Below are positions 36,132-44,452 of a DNA stretch of 64,000 bases, piece after piece. The position numbers and the translations under genes are program-made. The notes under the pieces were generated by a model that saw nothing but the letters and a program-made list of their open reading frames with translations, did no database searches and was not told where the DNA came from. The stretch spans positions 36,606-100,605 of the forward strand of contig CAZGTM010000003.1 of the NCBI GenBank assembly GCA_964528595.1, given 5' to 3'. The stretch is from CAYFKJ01 sp964528595 (GTDB lineage Bacteria > Pseudomonadota > Alphaproteobacteria > UBA2966). Positions within the stretch are counted from its first letter, which is position 1, and each line of letters starts with the position of its first letter.

Positions 36132-37027
36132 CGGCGGCGGCCCGCCTCACGGCATGGATCGTCTGCGCGGGCTTGGGCTTGGGCCTGGCGGTAAATTCGG
36201 CGAGAGCGCAGCAGGCCGCCGACATTCCGTTCGTCGACGCCCACGTTCATATGAACAACTCGCAGGCCCTATTGGCGCTGATGGACGAGGTGAAACTGGA
36301 GAAGGCCGTCGTATTCTGGGGGCGGGACAGCGACAACGAAATGCTGGCCGTCGCGGCGCTGGCCCATCCGGGACGTCTTATCCCGTTCGTTTCGATCTCT
36401 CCGGAACGCCGGCGTTACCGAGAATTTTGGCAGCGGGAAGATCCGGCGCTGCTGGTGGAACTCGAGGCGTCGCTGAGAACCGGCGACTTCAAAGGGATCG
36501 GCGAAATATCGGTTGTCCATTTTCCCTCGCGCGGCTTTCCCGAAGCCGACTTCGACCCGCTAGGCCCGCTGATGACCGGCATCATGCAACTGGCCGAAAA
36601 GTACCGCGTACCGGTCACCATCCACTGCGAGATCACGCGCCTGCGCGAATTCGACCACCTGCTTAAAGTCTTTCCAGGCGTCAACGTGATATGGGCCCAC
36701 GGCGGCTACACGCCCTATTTCATCGCGCGGCGCATGATCGAAGACCATCCAAACTTGACCTACGAGCTCAGCGCCCGGACCTACTTGCGCCACCCCCGGT
36801 CCCCCGACTACACGGTGTTCCGCAACGAAACGGAAGTCTGGCCGCGTTGGCTTGCACTGATGGAGCAACACCCCACGCGCTTCGTCATCGGTACCGACGG
36901 CGCCCAGCGGCGTATTAGTTCCGATAGCAAGAAAATTGAGCGCGTCAGACTTTTGTTGTCACAGCTGACACCGGCAACCCGGGACCTGGTGGCGGCGGGA
37001 AACATTCTCCGGCTCGTCGGTAACTGA
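36128..37027 (+). CDS. Exported amidohydrolase-2 family protein
   Basis: A 299-residue protein with a signal peptide (AWIVCAGLGLGLAVNSARAQ, likely cleaved after ARA) followed by an amidohydrolase barrel: PFVDAHVHMNNSQ, VTIHCEITRL, VIWAHGGYTPYF and FVIGTDGAQRR (active-site Asp). It would act in the periplasm. GTG start at 36128 overlaps the previous TGA by four bases, so the exported protein is translationally coupled to a cytosolic relative. The two share little beyond family motifs. Substrate unknown. Confidence 0.82.
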   Translation: MTAAARLTAWIVCAGLGLGLAVNSARAQQAADIPFVDAHVHMNNSQALLALMDEVKLEKAVVFWGRDSDNEMLAVAALAHPGRLIPFVSISPERRRYREFWQREDPALLVELEASLRTGDFKGIGEISVVHFPSRGFPEADFDPLGPLMTGIMQLAEKYRVPVTIHCEITRLREFDHLLKVFPGVNVIWAHGGYTPYFIARRMIEDHPNLTYELSARTYLRHPRSPDYTVFRNETEVWPRWLALMEQHPTRFVIGTDGAQRRISSDSKKIERVRLLLSQLTPATRDLVAAGNILRLVGN

Positions 37028-37049
37028 GCCCGGCGGCGGCGAACGGCGC

Positions 37050-37934
37050 CTACAAAGCTTCTTCGTCGTAGAGCTTCAACACGGAGATGGCATCCAGTTC
37101 GCTCATGCCCTTGGCCATGAGGATGCGGTAAAGGCCGGCCGAGGTACTCGACATCGGCACGGGCGTTCCCGTCTGTTGCGCCAGATCCAAAACCATGTCG
37201 AGGTCTTTCATGATCTGGCGGACGTAGCCCGCCGGTTCAAAATCGCGCGCAATCAAGCGCGGAAAGAAATTGCGGAACATGGCGCTGTCGGCGTAGCCGC
37301 CCTTCAACGCCTCCGGCACCTTTTCCGGATCGATGCCGGCGTTTCTGGCCAGCGTCACCGCTTCGGCCATCAGCGCGAAGTTATTGAGCACCAACACCTG
37401 GTTGACCATCTTGGTCACCTGCCCCGCACCCAACGGGCCCATATGCGTGTTGTTGCCGAGGATATCGAGGATCGGTTTGACCCGCGCTACGTCGGCCTCA
37501 TCGCCGCCCACCATGATGGCGAGCTTGCCCGAACCCGCGGCCGGCGGCCCGCCCGAAACCGGCGCATCGACCCAGGACATGCTGGTCTCCTCTTTTAGCC
37601 GCCCCGCCATTTCGCGCGTCTGGTCGGCGATGGTGGTCGAGTGGTCGAGAAAGATTTTGCCAGCACCCGCGCCTTCGATCACACCGCCGGCGTCAAACAT
37701 CGCGCCCTTCAGGGCCGGCGTCGTGCGCACGCACGCCAGAACGATATCGCTGGCCGCCGCCACCTCGGCGCATGAAGGCGCAGCCGTCACGCCGTTTGCC
37801 ACCGCTGCCTCCACTTTTTCCGGATTGGGATCGTATCCGGTTACCCGATATCCGGAGTCGACCAGACGCTTAGTCATTTGCGAGCCCATGAGCCCCAGGC
37901 CCAGATACCCCAAGGCCGGTTTATCGTCTGCCAT
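37050..37934 (-). CDS. 3-Hydroxyisobutyrate dehydrogenase-family reductase (second copy)
   Basis: A 294-residue beta-hydroxyacid dehydrogenase: LGYLGLGLMGSQMTKRL, WVDAPVSGGPPAAGSG and the catalytic Lys in GQVTKMVNQVLVLNN. It resembles tartronate-semialdehyde/2-hydroxy-3-oxopropionate reductases. The start is three bases after the stop of the unknown His-rich gene, so these two form an operon. Distinct from the copy at 24399. Confidence 0.89.
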   Translation of the reverse strand: MADDKPALGYLGLGLMGSQMTKRLVDSGYRVTGYDPNPEKVEAAVANGVTAAPSCAEVAAASDIVLACVRTTPALKGAMFDAGGVIEGAGAGKIFLDHSTTIADQTREMAGRLKEETSMSWVDAPVSGGPPAAGSGKLAIMVGGDEADVARVKPILDILGNNTHMGPLGAGQVTKMVNQVLVLNNFALMAEAVTLARNAGIDPEKVPEALKGGYADSAMFRNFFPRLIARDFEPAGYVRQIMKDLDMVLDLAQQTGTPVPMSSTSAGLYRILMAKGMSELDAISVLKLYDEEAL

Positions 37935-37936
37935 CG

Positions 37937-38635
37937 TTATTTCCCCAGCGCTTTGTCGATGGCGGCGATTTGGTCGTCCACCGAGATGTTTAGATTTGAC
38001 GTTATTTCAAGCTCGCGGTCCTCGAAGACGTCGACGTCGGCGTGCGTCAGACGCCACGACGCCACGGCGGTGTCGCGCTGCTTGACCAGGCTGACGATCT
38101 GCGGTTGGAACAGCGCGACCATGCCGCTAATCCAGCGATTGACCGGCCAGGACGGAAAGGCGTGGTCGATGACGAAGCGGTCGAGCATGGCGACGACGTC
38201 GTCGCCGGCATACCAGCATTCGCCGGTCACCCAGCGGTTGGTGGTGAACAGGCCGATGGGATAGCCGTACCGGTCCATCGAGACGGCGATCAGGTGCGAC
38301 AGCGCGTCATTGCCCTTGGGCCATTCCTCCTTGCCCTTGTAGGGCACGGGCTTGGTGCCTTTCGGCATGCCGCGCTTGCGCTGGAAGACGTGAAAGTGGC
38401 CGTGCTCTTCCTCGCGGTGATTGTGATAGTAGTACTGGCTGTGGCTGTCGTTGTCGTAGACGTCGCCGTCAGGGTAATGGTTCCATTCGTAGAACGTGCC
38501 GCCGTCCTTGAGGACCTCACCAACGACGTTCAGCCCGCCCTTCTCCAATACCCGGTAGCATTCCCGAATATCCCGTCCGGCCGCCGCCATGGTTTCCAGC
38601 CGCTCCTTGGGCAAGTCCGCAAAATCGATCGTCAT
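37937..38635 (-). CDS. Unrecognised protein with His-rich putative metal site
   Basis: A 232-residue soluble protein with no signal peptide. The middle carries SQYYYHNHREEEHGHFHVFQ, with six His and three Glu in twenty residues, which could bind a metal. Two Trp-rich stretches (RWVTGECWYAGDD, SWPVNRWISGM) follow. Homologues that I recall are only conserved hypotheticals. It leads an operon with a 3-hydroxyisobutyrate-dehydrogenase-like gene, which hints at a metabolic role. Confidence 0.65.
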   Translation of the reverse strand: MTIDFADLPKERLETMAAAGRDIRECYRVLEKGGLNVVGEVLKDGGTFYEWNHYPDGDVYDNDSHSQYYYHNHREEEHGHFHVFQRKRGMPKGTKPVPYKGKEEWPKGNDALSHLIAVSMDRYGYPIGLFTTNRWVTGECWYAGDDVVAMLDRFVIDHAFPSWPVNRWISGMVALFQPQIVSLVKQRDTAVASWRLTHADVDVFEDRELEITSNLNISVDDQIAAIDKALGK

Positions 38636-38694
38636 GTCAAAATCCCACTACGCTGCGCCAAGATATTGCCCAAAGACCGTGCTCACGGGCAAGC

Positions 38695-39633
38695 CTACTC
38701 TCTGATCAGCCGGAAGCCGATGAGGATATGTTTGATATCCGCCGGGCGGGAATGCCGGGCCGCCGGTCGGCAGACGCCGCAACCCTTGTCGTCCCAGGAA
38801 CCGCCCTTGACGATGTAGCGGCCCCGGCCGGACCGCGTTGCCGTCCACTCGAATACCTGACCGACCGCATCCAGGACGCCATAGGGACTGGCGCCCTCCG
38901 GGAAGCTGCCGACCGGCAGGGTGTCGAAGGGGCCCTGGTCGGCGGAGTTTAAAAACGCCGGGTTGAACCTGTTACCCCAAGGATAGGCCGAGCCGTCCTC
39001 ACCACGCGCCGCCTTTTCCCACTCGGCCTCTGTCGGCAGGCGCCAGAGGGAACCGGTCCGCTGGGTCAGCCAGACGGCATAGGCCTTGGCGTCGGCGTGG
39101 CTGACGAGGACGACGGGATGATCCTCGCGGCCGGCGGGCGGACGTCCATCCGTCCAGGCGAAACGCCGGGTGGCGGGATACTTGTGAATCAACCGGTAGC
39201 CAACCCAGGTCCGGGCGTCGACATCAGGGGCGGCACGACCTGTTGCGCGCACGAACGCTTGGTATTGGTGGTTGGTGACGGCTGTCGCCGTGACGAAAAA
39301 GGCGCCGATATTCTGCTCCCGCCTATCCGGTTCACTCTCATACCAGCGCTGTTCGCGGGTGACGCGGTGGCCATAGGCCAATTCGTCGAGCCGGTAGGCC
39401 GCTTCCCGCTCGGTTCGGTCGGAGCCCATGATGAAGCTACCGGACCACACCTTCACCACCCTGGGCACGTCGGGTATGACCGCCGGCTTGGTGGTTGCCG
39501 AAACGCCGAGCGGAACAAAAAGAAGCGCCGCCGTCGCCGCCAACAATGCCGCGGTGATGAGTGGATTGCATAGCGATAGCGCTGCCTCTCGAAATCTCAC
39601 GAACACTTGAGTGGTTGTGAATCGGCAAGCCAT
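38695..39633 (-). CDS. Exported formylglycine-generating-enzyme-like (SUMF1) protein
   Basis: A 312-residue protein with an N-terminal membrane/signal segment (LITAALLAATAALLFVPLGV) and a sulfatase-modifying-factor fold: FIMGSDRTEREAAY, TATAVTNHQYQAFV, LPTEAEWEKAARG, YPWGNRFN, VGQVFEWTATR and KGGSWDDKGCGVCRPAARHS. True FGE uses two copper-binding cysteines spaced C-x4-C after GGSW; here the spacing is C-x2-C, so genuine formylglycine formation is uncertain. Divergent from two Cys-rich exported proteins. Start at 39633 is favoured (MACRFTTTQ). Confidence 0.82.
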   Translation of the reverse strand: MACRFTTTQVFVRFREAALSLCNPLITAALLAATAALLFVPLGVSATTKPAVIPDVPRVVKVWSGSFIMGSDRTEREAAYRLDELAYGHRVTREQRWYESEPDRREQNIGAFFVTATAVTNHQYQAFVRATGRAAPDVDARTWVGYRLIHKYPATRRFAWTDGRPPAGREDHPVVLVSHADAKAYAVWLTQRTGSLWRLPTEAEWEKAARGEDGSAYPWGNRFNPAFLNSADQGPFDTLPVGSFPEGASPYGVLDAVGQVFEWTATRSGRGRYIVKGGSWDDKGCGVCRPAARHSRPADIKHILIGFRLIRE

Positions 39634-39707
39634 CTTTCTGCCCGTAGGTTCAGAGGTGCAAATACTTCTCAAAGTCGTTCAACGAAATGCCAAAGGGGGC
39701 TGCTTCC

Positions 39708-39983
39708 ATGAAACCGATAAAAAATAGACTACTGGCGTCCACCGTCCTACCCATCATGTTGGGTCTGGGAATGGCCGGCGCAACCATCACCGTCGCACCT
39801 CAGCCCGTCCTCGCCGGATGCGCGGCAAATCCCTGCGCCGCCAAAAACCCGTGTGCAGCGAAGAACCCGTGTGCCGTGAAGAAGACCTGCAATCCGTGCG
39901 CCGCCAAGACCTGCAATCCCTGTGCGGCCAAGAACCCGTGCGCACCGAAGAATGCGTGTAACCCGTGCGCAACGAAGGGATGA
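39708..39983 (+). CDS. Exported Cys-rich repeat protein (short paralogue)
   Basis: A 91-residue protein. Signal peptide MKPIKNRLLASTVLPIMLGL... with likely cleavage at VLA-G near residue 37, then about 55 residues made of NPCAAK and TCNPCAAK repeats holding 11 cysteines. Such repeats suggest metal (copper, zinc or iron) binding or a disulfide-rich scaffold, not an enzyme. The signal peptide is nearly identical in pattern to that of the next gene (MRPIRNRLLSTTVVPIML), showing tandem duplication; here there is no C-terminal heme-type domain. AAAGGGGG precedes the ATG. Confidence 0.78.
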   Translation: MKPIKNRLLASTVLPIMLGLGMAGATITVAPQPVLAGCAANPCAAKNPCAAKNPCAVKKTCNPCAAKTCNPCAAKNPCAPKNACNPCATKG

Positions 39984-40752
39984 ACCATATGAGACCCATC
40001 AGGAATCGGCTGCTGTCCACCACGGTCGTGCCAATCATGCTCGGGGTCGGAACGGTAACCGCCGCCGTGGTGACGATCCCCGCCGTGGTGCTGGCGGCTT
40101 GCGCGCCGAAGAAAGCGTGTAACCCCTGCGCCGCAAAAAATCCGTGTGCGGCAAACGCTTGCAACCCGTGCGCAGCGAAGGCCTGCAATCCTTGCGCGGC
40201 CAATCCCTGTGCCGCCAAGGGGGTTGCGGAATGCATGGTGCCGAGGCTGGCCTCGATGAACCCGTGTGCCGCCAAGAATCCCTGTGCGGCAAATGCTTGC
40301 AACCCGTGCGCCGCCAAGGCTTGCAATCCCTGCGCGGCNNNNNNNNNNNNNNNNNNNNNNNNNNNNNNNNNNNNNNNNNNNNNNNNNNNNNNNNNNNNNN
40401 NNNNNNNNNNNNNNNNNNNNNNNNNNNNNNNNNNNNNNGTGCGGCAAATGCTTGCAACCCGTGCGCCGCCAAGGCTTGCAATCCCTGCGCGGCAAAAGCC
40501 TGCAACCCGTGTGCCGCGAAAGCTTGCAATCCCTGTGCAGCCAAAAACCCGTGCGCAGCAAAAGCCTGCAATCCTTGTGCGGCTAAGAACCCGTGTCAGG
40601 TCGCCAAGGCCTGCAATCCTTGTGCGGCAAAAGCGTGCAGTCCCTGCGCGGCCAATGCCTGCAATCCCTGTGCAGCCAAGAACCCCTGTGCAGCCAAGAA
40701 TCCTTGCGCGGCCCAGAACCCGTGTGGGCCATGCAATCCTTGTGCACCCCAA
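39822..40752 (+). repeat. Coding tandem repeats of NPCAAK/CNPCAAK
   Basis: Near-identical 18- to 24-base units encode NPCAAK, CNPCAAK and ACNPCAAK in both tandem genes. Units differ mainly at third positions (tgc/tgt, aac/aat), so the array is old enough to drift but similar enough to break assembly. The array explains the gap at 40339-40438 and could expand or contract between strains. Confidence 0.85.
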
Positions 40753-41256
40753 GCGGCTGCCGAACTGCGGGCGGGCGAAGCCACCGCCGCCTACAACTGC
40801 CTGAAACCGATGTTGACCGCCGGCTACGCCAAATCCGGCAACGCGGTCGCCAAGTCCTACGCATCGTGGAAGGTTTACAACAAACAGCCCTATCCCTCGG
40901 ACACCCACGGCAGCCGGCACGTCAACAACTACGCCAACGCAAAGGCAGCCGCCTACGCCAAGTACGAGAAAGGCGGCGTCATGCCGGTCGGGGCGATTTC
41001 CGCCAAGGACAGCTTCCTGGCCTCGCCCAATGGCAATGTGACGCCGGGTCCGCTGTTCATCATGGAAAAGATGCCGGCGGGCTTCAACAAGGCCAGCGGC
41101 GACTGGAAATACACCATGATCATGGCCAATGGGTCCACCTTCGGCACGACCAACGGCAAGGGCTCGGCCGCCGTGACTTTCTGTCTGGAGTGTCACGCTT
41201 CAGTTGGGGAAGACCAGGATCACCTCTTCTTCATGCCGGAAGATGTGAGACGTTAA
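39989..41256 (+). CDS. Exported Cys-rich repeat protein with cytochrome P460-like C-terminal domain (interrupted by assembly gap)
   Basis: Signal peptide, then many CNPCAAK/NPCAAK units, then a domain of about 160 residues resembling cytochrome P460: PLFIMEKMPAGFNKASGDWK, IMANGSTFGTTNGKG and a heme-type CLECH motif at 41182-41196. P460 cytochromes cross-link a Lys to a c-type heme. The reading frame before the 100-N gap (39989 frame) and after it differ by one base as written, but the gap is flanked by an identical 55-base sequence (40284-40338 and 40439-40493). Collapsing the two copies restores a single 370-residue open frame. The start codon follows the upstream paralogue by five bases, so the pair is an operon. 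Confidence 0.75.
40339..40438. other. Assembly gap of exactly 100 N
   Basis: A placeholder gap inside the Cys repeat array. The 55 bases on its left are identical to the 55 bases on its right. That is what two contigs overlapping by one k-mer look like, so the true missing length may be zero or a multiple of the repeat. Confidence 0.97.
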
Positions 41257-41270
41257 CTTCTCCTTCCCTG

Positions 41271-41320
41271 CCGGCCGGTTCCCCGTACCGGCCGGTTCCA
41301 GGGGTTCAGCCACCCCCTGG
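41271..41320 (+). terminator. Two stacked hairpins after the P460-like gene
   Basis: CCGGCCGGT (41271-41279) pairs perfectly with ACCGGCCGG (41287-41295). A second hairpin CCAGGGG (41298-41304) pairs with CCCCTGG (41314-41320). They begin 15 bases after the stop codon. No clear T-run follows, so termination efficiency is uncertain, but the position suits an operon end. Confidence 0.55.
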
Positions 41321-41666
41321 CATTTCGGGTACCCGGACCCGCCAACGTCTTCAGCACCAACGACCCCTCTGTTGGATGGCTGGTCCGGGGCCTGATTATT
41401 CATCACTCCTAAAGCAGCGTTTACCACGGTGATTGCTTGACAATGGTCAATTCACTATCCTTTTCTTTGACATAATCTCCGTGGTGGATTTGCAGCCTCT
41501 TCGCTTACAATTTAGCGGCAGCTATGGTACATAGCGGCCCGCGAGGACGGAGCAGGTGGGGGTCTGCACGAACTTGGAAGACCGGAAAATCTCGGACGGG
41601 CCGGATTGAGCTTTGTCCGGCTACCCGACCAGACTGCTAACAATCGAACGTACAGGAGAATAATTG
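41321..41666 (+). promoter_or_regulatory. Upstream region of the cytochrome c gene with two TTGACA boxes
   Basis: This 346-base stretch has no credible gene. It holds two exact TTGACA hexamers at 41437-41442 and 41467-41472. The first is part of an inverted repeat TTGAC-AATG-GTCAA (41437-41450) that could be an operator overlapping a -35 box. No strong -10 stands at 16-18 bases from either, so the promoter assignment is tentative. AGGAG lies 9 bases before the ATG at 41667. Confidence 0.35.
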
Positions 41667-42053
41667 ATGACCGCACGCAAATTGCTTGGCGCTACCGCAG
41701 CCTGCCTGATTGCCCTGTCCAGTGCCTCCGCATTGGCTGCCGGTGACGCGAAGAAAGGCAAGAAAGTTTTCAACAAGTGCAAGGCTTGCCACACCATCAA
41801 GGCCGGCGGCAAGAACAAAGTCGGCCCGGCCCTGGCCGGCGTGATCGGCCGCGAAGCGGGCAAGGCCCCGGGCTTCAAGAAGTACTCGAAGGCCTTGTTG
41901 AAATCCGGCATCGTCTGGGACGACGCCAACCTCGACAAGTTCCTGAAAAAACCCAAAGCCATGATCAAGAAGACCAAGATGGGCTTCGCCGGTTTGAAGA
42001 AAGCCAAACAGCGCGCCGACGTCATCGCCTACATGAAGGCAAACGGCGGCTAA
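41667..42053 (+). CDS. Class I c-type cytochrome (c2/c550-like)
   Basis: A 128-residue exported protein: signal peptide LLGATAACLIALSSASALA cleaved before AGDAKKG, heme motif FNKCKACHTI, conserved GPALAGVIGREAG, and the distal Met ligand in KKTKMGFAGLKK near the C-terminus. A soluble periplasmic electron carrier. It lies downstream of the P460-like gene but is separated by hairpins and 410 bases, so is likely transcribed alone. A strong terminator follows. Confidence 0.93.
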   Translation: MTARKLLGATAACLIALSSASALAAGDAKKGKKVFNKCKACHTIKAGGKNKVGPALAGVIGREAGKAPGFKKYSKALLKSGIVWDDANLDKFLKKPKAMIKKTKMGFAGLKKAKQRADVIAYMKANGG

Positions 42054-42078
42054 TCCGCCCCCATCGACGGCTGAAATC

Positions 42079-42110
42079 AGGCCGCTGTCCGAAAGGATGG
42101 CGGCCTTTTT
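42079..42110 (+). terminator. Rho-independent terminator of the cytochrome c gene
   Basis: Stem AGGCCGC (42079-42085) with GCGGCCT (42100-42106), an inner GTCC/GGAT helix capped by GAAA, and a run of five T (42106-42110). It lies 26 bases after the stop codon. All hallmarks of an intrinsic terminator are present. Confidence 0.9.
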
Positions 42111-42193
42111 CTATGCCGGCGGTCTTGTCATTCGGCGGCGGGAGCGGGAAAATCCCGTGGCGATCAAAATCGGATATATGACAGGGGTGCGGC

Positions 42194-44452
42194 ATGAACA
42201 GGTATCGTCGATGGATTCACATTATCGTGCCATTGGCCATTTTGATCGTCGCCATCGGCGCTCGCAGAGAATTCACGGAGGTCATCGAGGAAGCCCAGCT
42301 CAAAGTCTTCGATGTTTATCAGCGAATCCAGCCGCGGGAATACCAGCCGGCCCCTGTGCGATTTGTCGATTTGGACGACGAAACCCTTGAAAAAGTCGGC
42401 CAGTGGCCGTGGCCGCGGACTTATCTGGCCGATTTCGTCGCACGTCTCGCAAATGCCGGCGCCGCCGTCATCGCGTTCGATATCGTGTTCGCGGAAGAAG
42501 ATCGAACGTCGCCGACCAATGTGTTGCCCTTATGGCCAAGCTCTCCGGAAATGGAAGCGCTGATCGCCAATAAAGAAGCCCTGCCCGACCATGATGCCGT
42601 CTTCGCTGATGTTTTGAGCCAAATTAATGCGGTATCAGGGTATGTACTGACTCAAGAATCAAACGAAAAGAAGCCGGAATATAAGGTGGCGTGGGCGCTG
42701 AACGGCGACGACCCCCGTCCTCTACTTCGTCCCTTCAATGGCGCCGTGACAAACTTGCCGATCATCCAAAAAGCGGTAGCCGGCAGCGGCAGCTTCACCC
42801 TCATACCCGAGAAAGACAGCATTATCCGTCGAATTCCTCTGGTATTTCGCTATGGCGACTCATTGTCGACAAACATGTCATTGGATCTTCTGCCATCGCT
42901 ATCGTCTGAAGTTTTGCGGGTCGTTCAAGGCGCGAAGACCAACATCATTAGATCATCCAACGCACAATACGCGGGTGCCTATGGCGAACAGACGGGTCTC
43001 TCCGATATCAAGATCGGCCGCATGATTGTTCCGACGGATAGTGAAGGCCGGCTGTGGTTGCACTACACGGATGATGTTCCCGAACGAACGATTCCCGCCT
43101 GGAAGCTTTTTACGGACAATTTCGACAATAGTCTCGTGGAGGGAATGGTCGTTATCATTGGCACCAGTGCTCAGGGACTTGGCGATCTGCGGGCAACACC
43201 CTTGAACCCTGTTATGCCCGGCGCCCTTGTACACGTCCAAGCCTTGGAGCAGATATTTCTCGAGTATTTTCTTGACCGGCCTGATTGGTCATTCGGTGCT
43301 GAGATCATCTATCTGGTTGTTTTGGGGCTGTTGCTGATCTTCCTGCTGCGTCGCCTCGGCGCATTGTGGTGCGCCATAATCGGCGTGGCGGGGATCGCGG
43401 CCGCGATTTGGTTCTCGTGGTACATGTTCACGGATTTCCGGCTTCTGCTCGATCCCATCTATCCATCGTTCGTCGTGTTGCTGATCTACCTTTCAGGTTC
43501 CTTGATCAACTACCTCAGGACCGAGGCCGAAAAACGCCAGGTGCGCGGCGCGTTCAGCCAGTACCTGTCGCCGGCGCTGGTTGAGCAACTGGCCGACGAG
43601 CCCGACCGCCTCGCCTTGGGTGGAGAAATGCGGGACATGACCCTGCTGTTCGCCGACATCCGTGGTTTTACGACGGTGTCCGAGCAGTTCAAAGGCGATC
43701 CGCAGGGATTGACCCACCTGATCAACCGCTTTTTGACACCCATGACCAACATGATCCTGGACCGCCGTGGCACCATCGACAAATACATGGGCGACTGCAT
43801 AATGGCGTTCTGGAACGCGCCATTGGACGATGAAGACCACGCCGACCACGCCTGCGATTCGGCTTTGTCGATGTTTTCGGCGCTGGAAGATCTGAACGCC
43901 GATATCAAGGCCGAGCGTGAAGCCGCCGGAGAGCTGTTCTTCCCGCTTAACATCGGTATCGGCCTCAATTCGGGCGAGGCTTGCGTCGGCAACATGGGTT
44001 CAGATTTGCGTTTCGACTATTCGGTGCTGGGCGACACGGTCAATCTTGCGGCGCGCCTGGAGGGGCAATCGAAGAACTACGGCGTCGGCATCGTCATCGG
44101 CGATCAAACAGCTCAGGCGGCGCCCCAATACGCCTCGCTCGAACTCGATCTGATCGCCGTCAAGGGCAAGGAAGAAGCCGTCCATATTTTCTGCCTGCTG
44201 GGTGATTCCGAACTGAAGAATCAGGCCGAGTTTCAAACCTTGCAGGCCAAACACGAAAAAATGATTGAAACCTATCGCTCCCAGAAATGGGAGGAAGCGC
44301 GCAGCTTGATGGCGGAATGCCGGGTGCTCGACGATTTTCTCGTCAATCCCCTGGACGTCCTCTACGACATGTATGAAGAGCGAATCAGCGATTATGTGGA
44401 AAACCCGCCAGCCGAGGACTGGGACGGCGTGTTCGTCGCCACTTCGAAGTAG
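42194..44452 (+). CDS. CHASE2-domain adenylate cyclase (class III)
   Basis: A 752-residue membrane sensor. N-terminal helix at about 5-24, an extracytoplasmic CHASE2 domain to about residue 345 (YQRIQPREYQPAPVRFVDLD is its usual opening), three membrane helices at about 352-432, then a class III cyclase domain at about 475-660. Catalytic metals: D in LLFADIRGF and D in KYMGDCIMAFW. Lys in DKYMGD and Asp in LGDTVNLAARLE select adenine. A 90-residue tail follows. CHASE2 senses an unknown periplasmic signal, and cAMP produced could feed the cNMP-binding EAL protein at 8815. Confidence 0.92.
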   Translation: MNRYRRWIHIIVPLAILIVAIGARREFTEVIEEAQLKVFDVYQRIQPREYQPAPVRFVDLDDETLEKVGQWPWPRTYLADFVARLANAGAAVIAFDIVFAEEDRTSPTNVLPLWPSSPEMEALIANKEALPDHDAVFADVLSQINAVSGYVLTQESNEKKPEYKVAWALNGDDPRPLLRPFNGAVTNLPIIQKAVAGSGSFTLIPEKDSIIRRIPLVFRYGDSLSTNMSLDLLPSLSSEVLRVVQGAKTNIIRSSNAQYAGAYGEQTGLSDIKIGRMIVPTDSEGRLWLHYTDDVPERTIPAWKLFTDNFDNSLVEGMVVIIGTSAQGLGDLRATPLNPVMPGALVHVQALEQIFLEYFLDRPDWSFGAEIIYLVVLGLLLIFLLRRLGALWCAIIGVAGIAAAIWFSWYMFTDFRLLLDPIYPSFVVLLIYLSGSLINYLRTEAEKRQVRGAFSQYLSPALVEQLADEPDRLALGGEMRDMTLLFADIRGFTTVSEQFKGDPQGLTHLINRFLTPMTNMILDRRGTIDKYMGDCIMAFWNAPLDDEDHADHACDSALSMFSALEDLNADIKAEREAAGELFFPLNIGIGLNSGEACVGNMGSDLRFDYSVLGDTVNLAARLEGQSKNYGVGIVIGDQTAQAAPQYASLELDLIAVKGKEEAVHIFCLLGDSELKNQAEFQTLQAKHEKMIETYRSQKWEEARSLMAECRVLDDFLVNPLDVLYDMYEERISDYVENPPAEDWDGVFVATSK

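Noticed and set aside
39822..40752. CRISPR array
   Set aside because: Repeat units are contiguous, in frame and coding, without unique spacers or cas genes.
39787..41196. 469-codon minus-strand frame across the Cys repeat array
   Set aside because: A shadow of the NPCAAK repeats, running through the N gap; the plus-strand frames have signal peptides, ribosome-binding sites and a heme motif.
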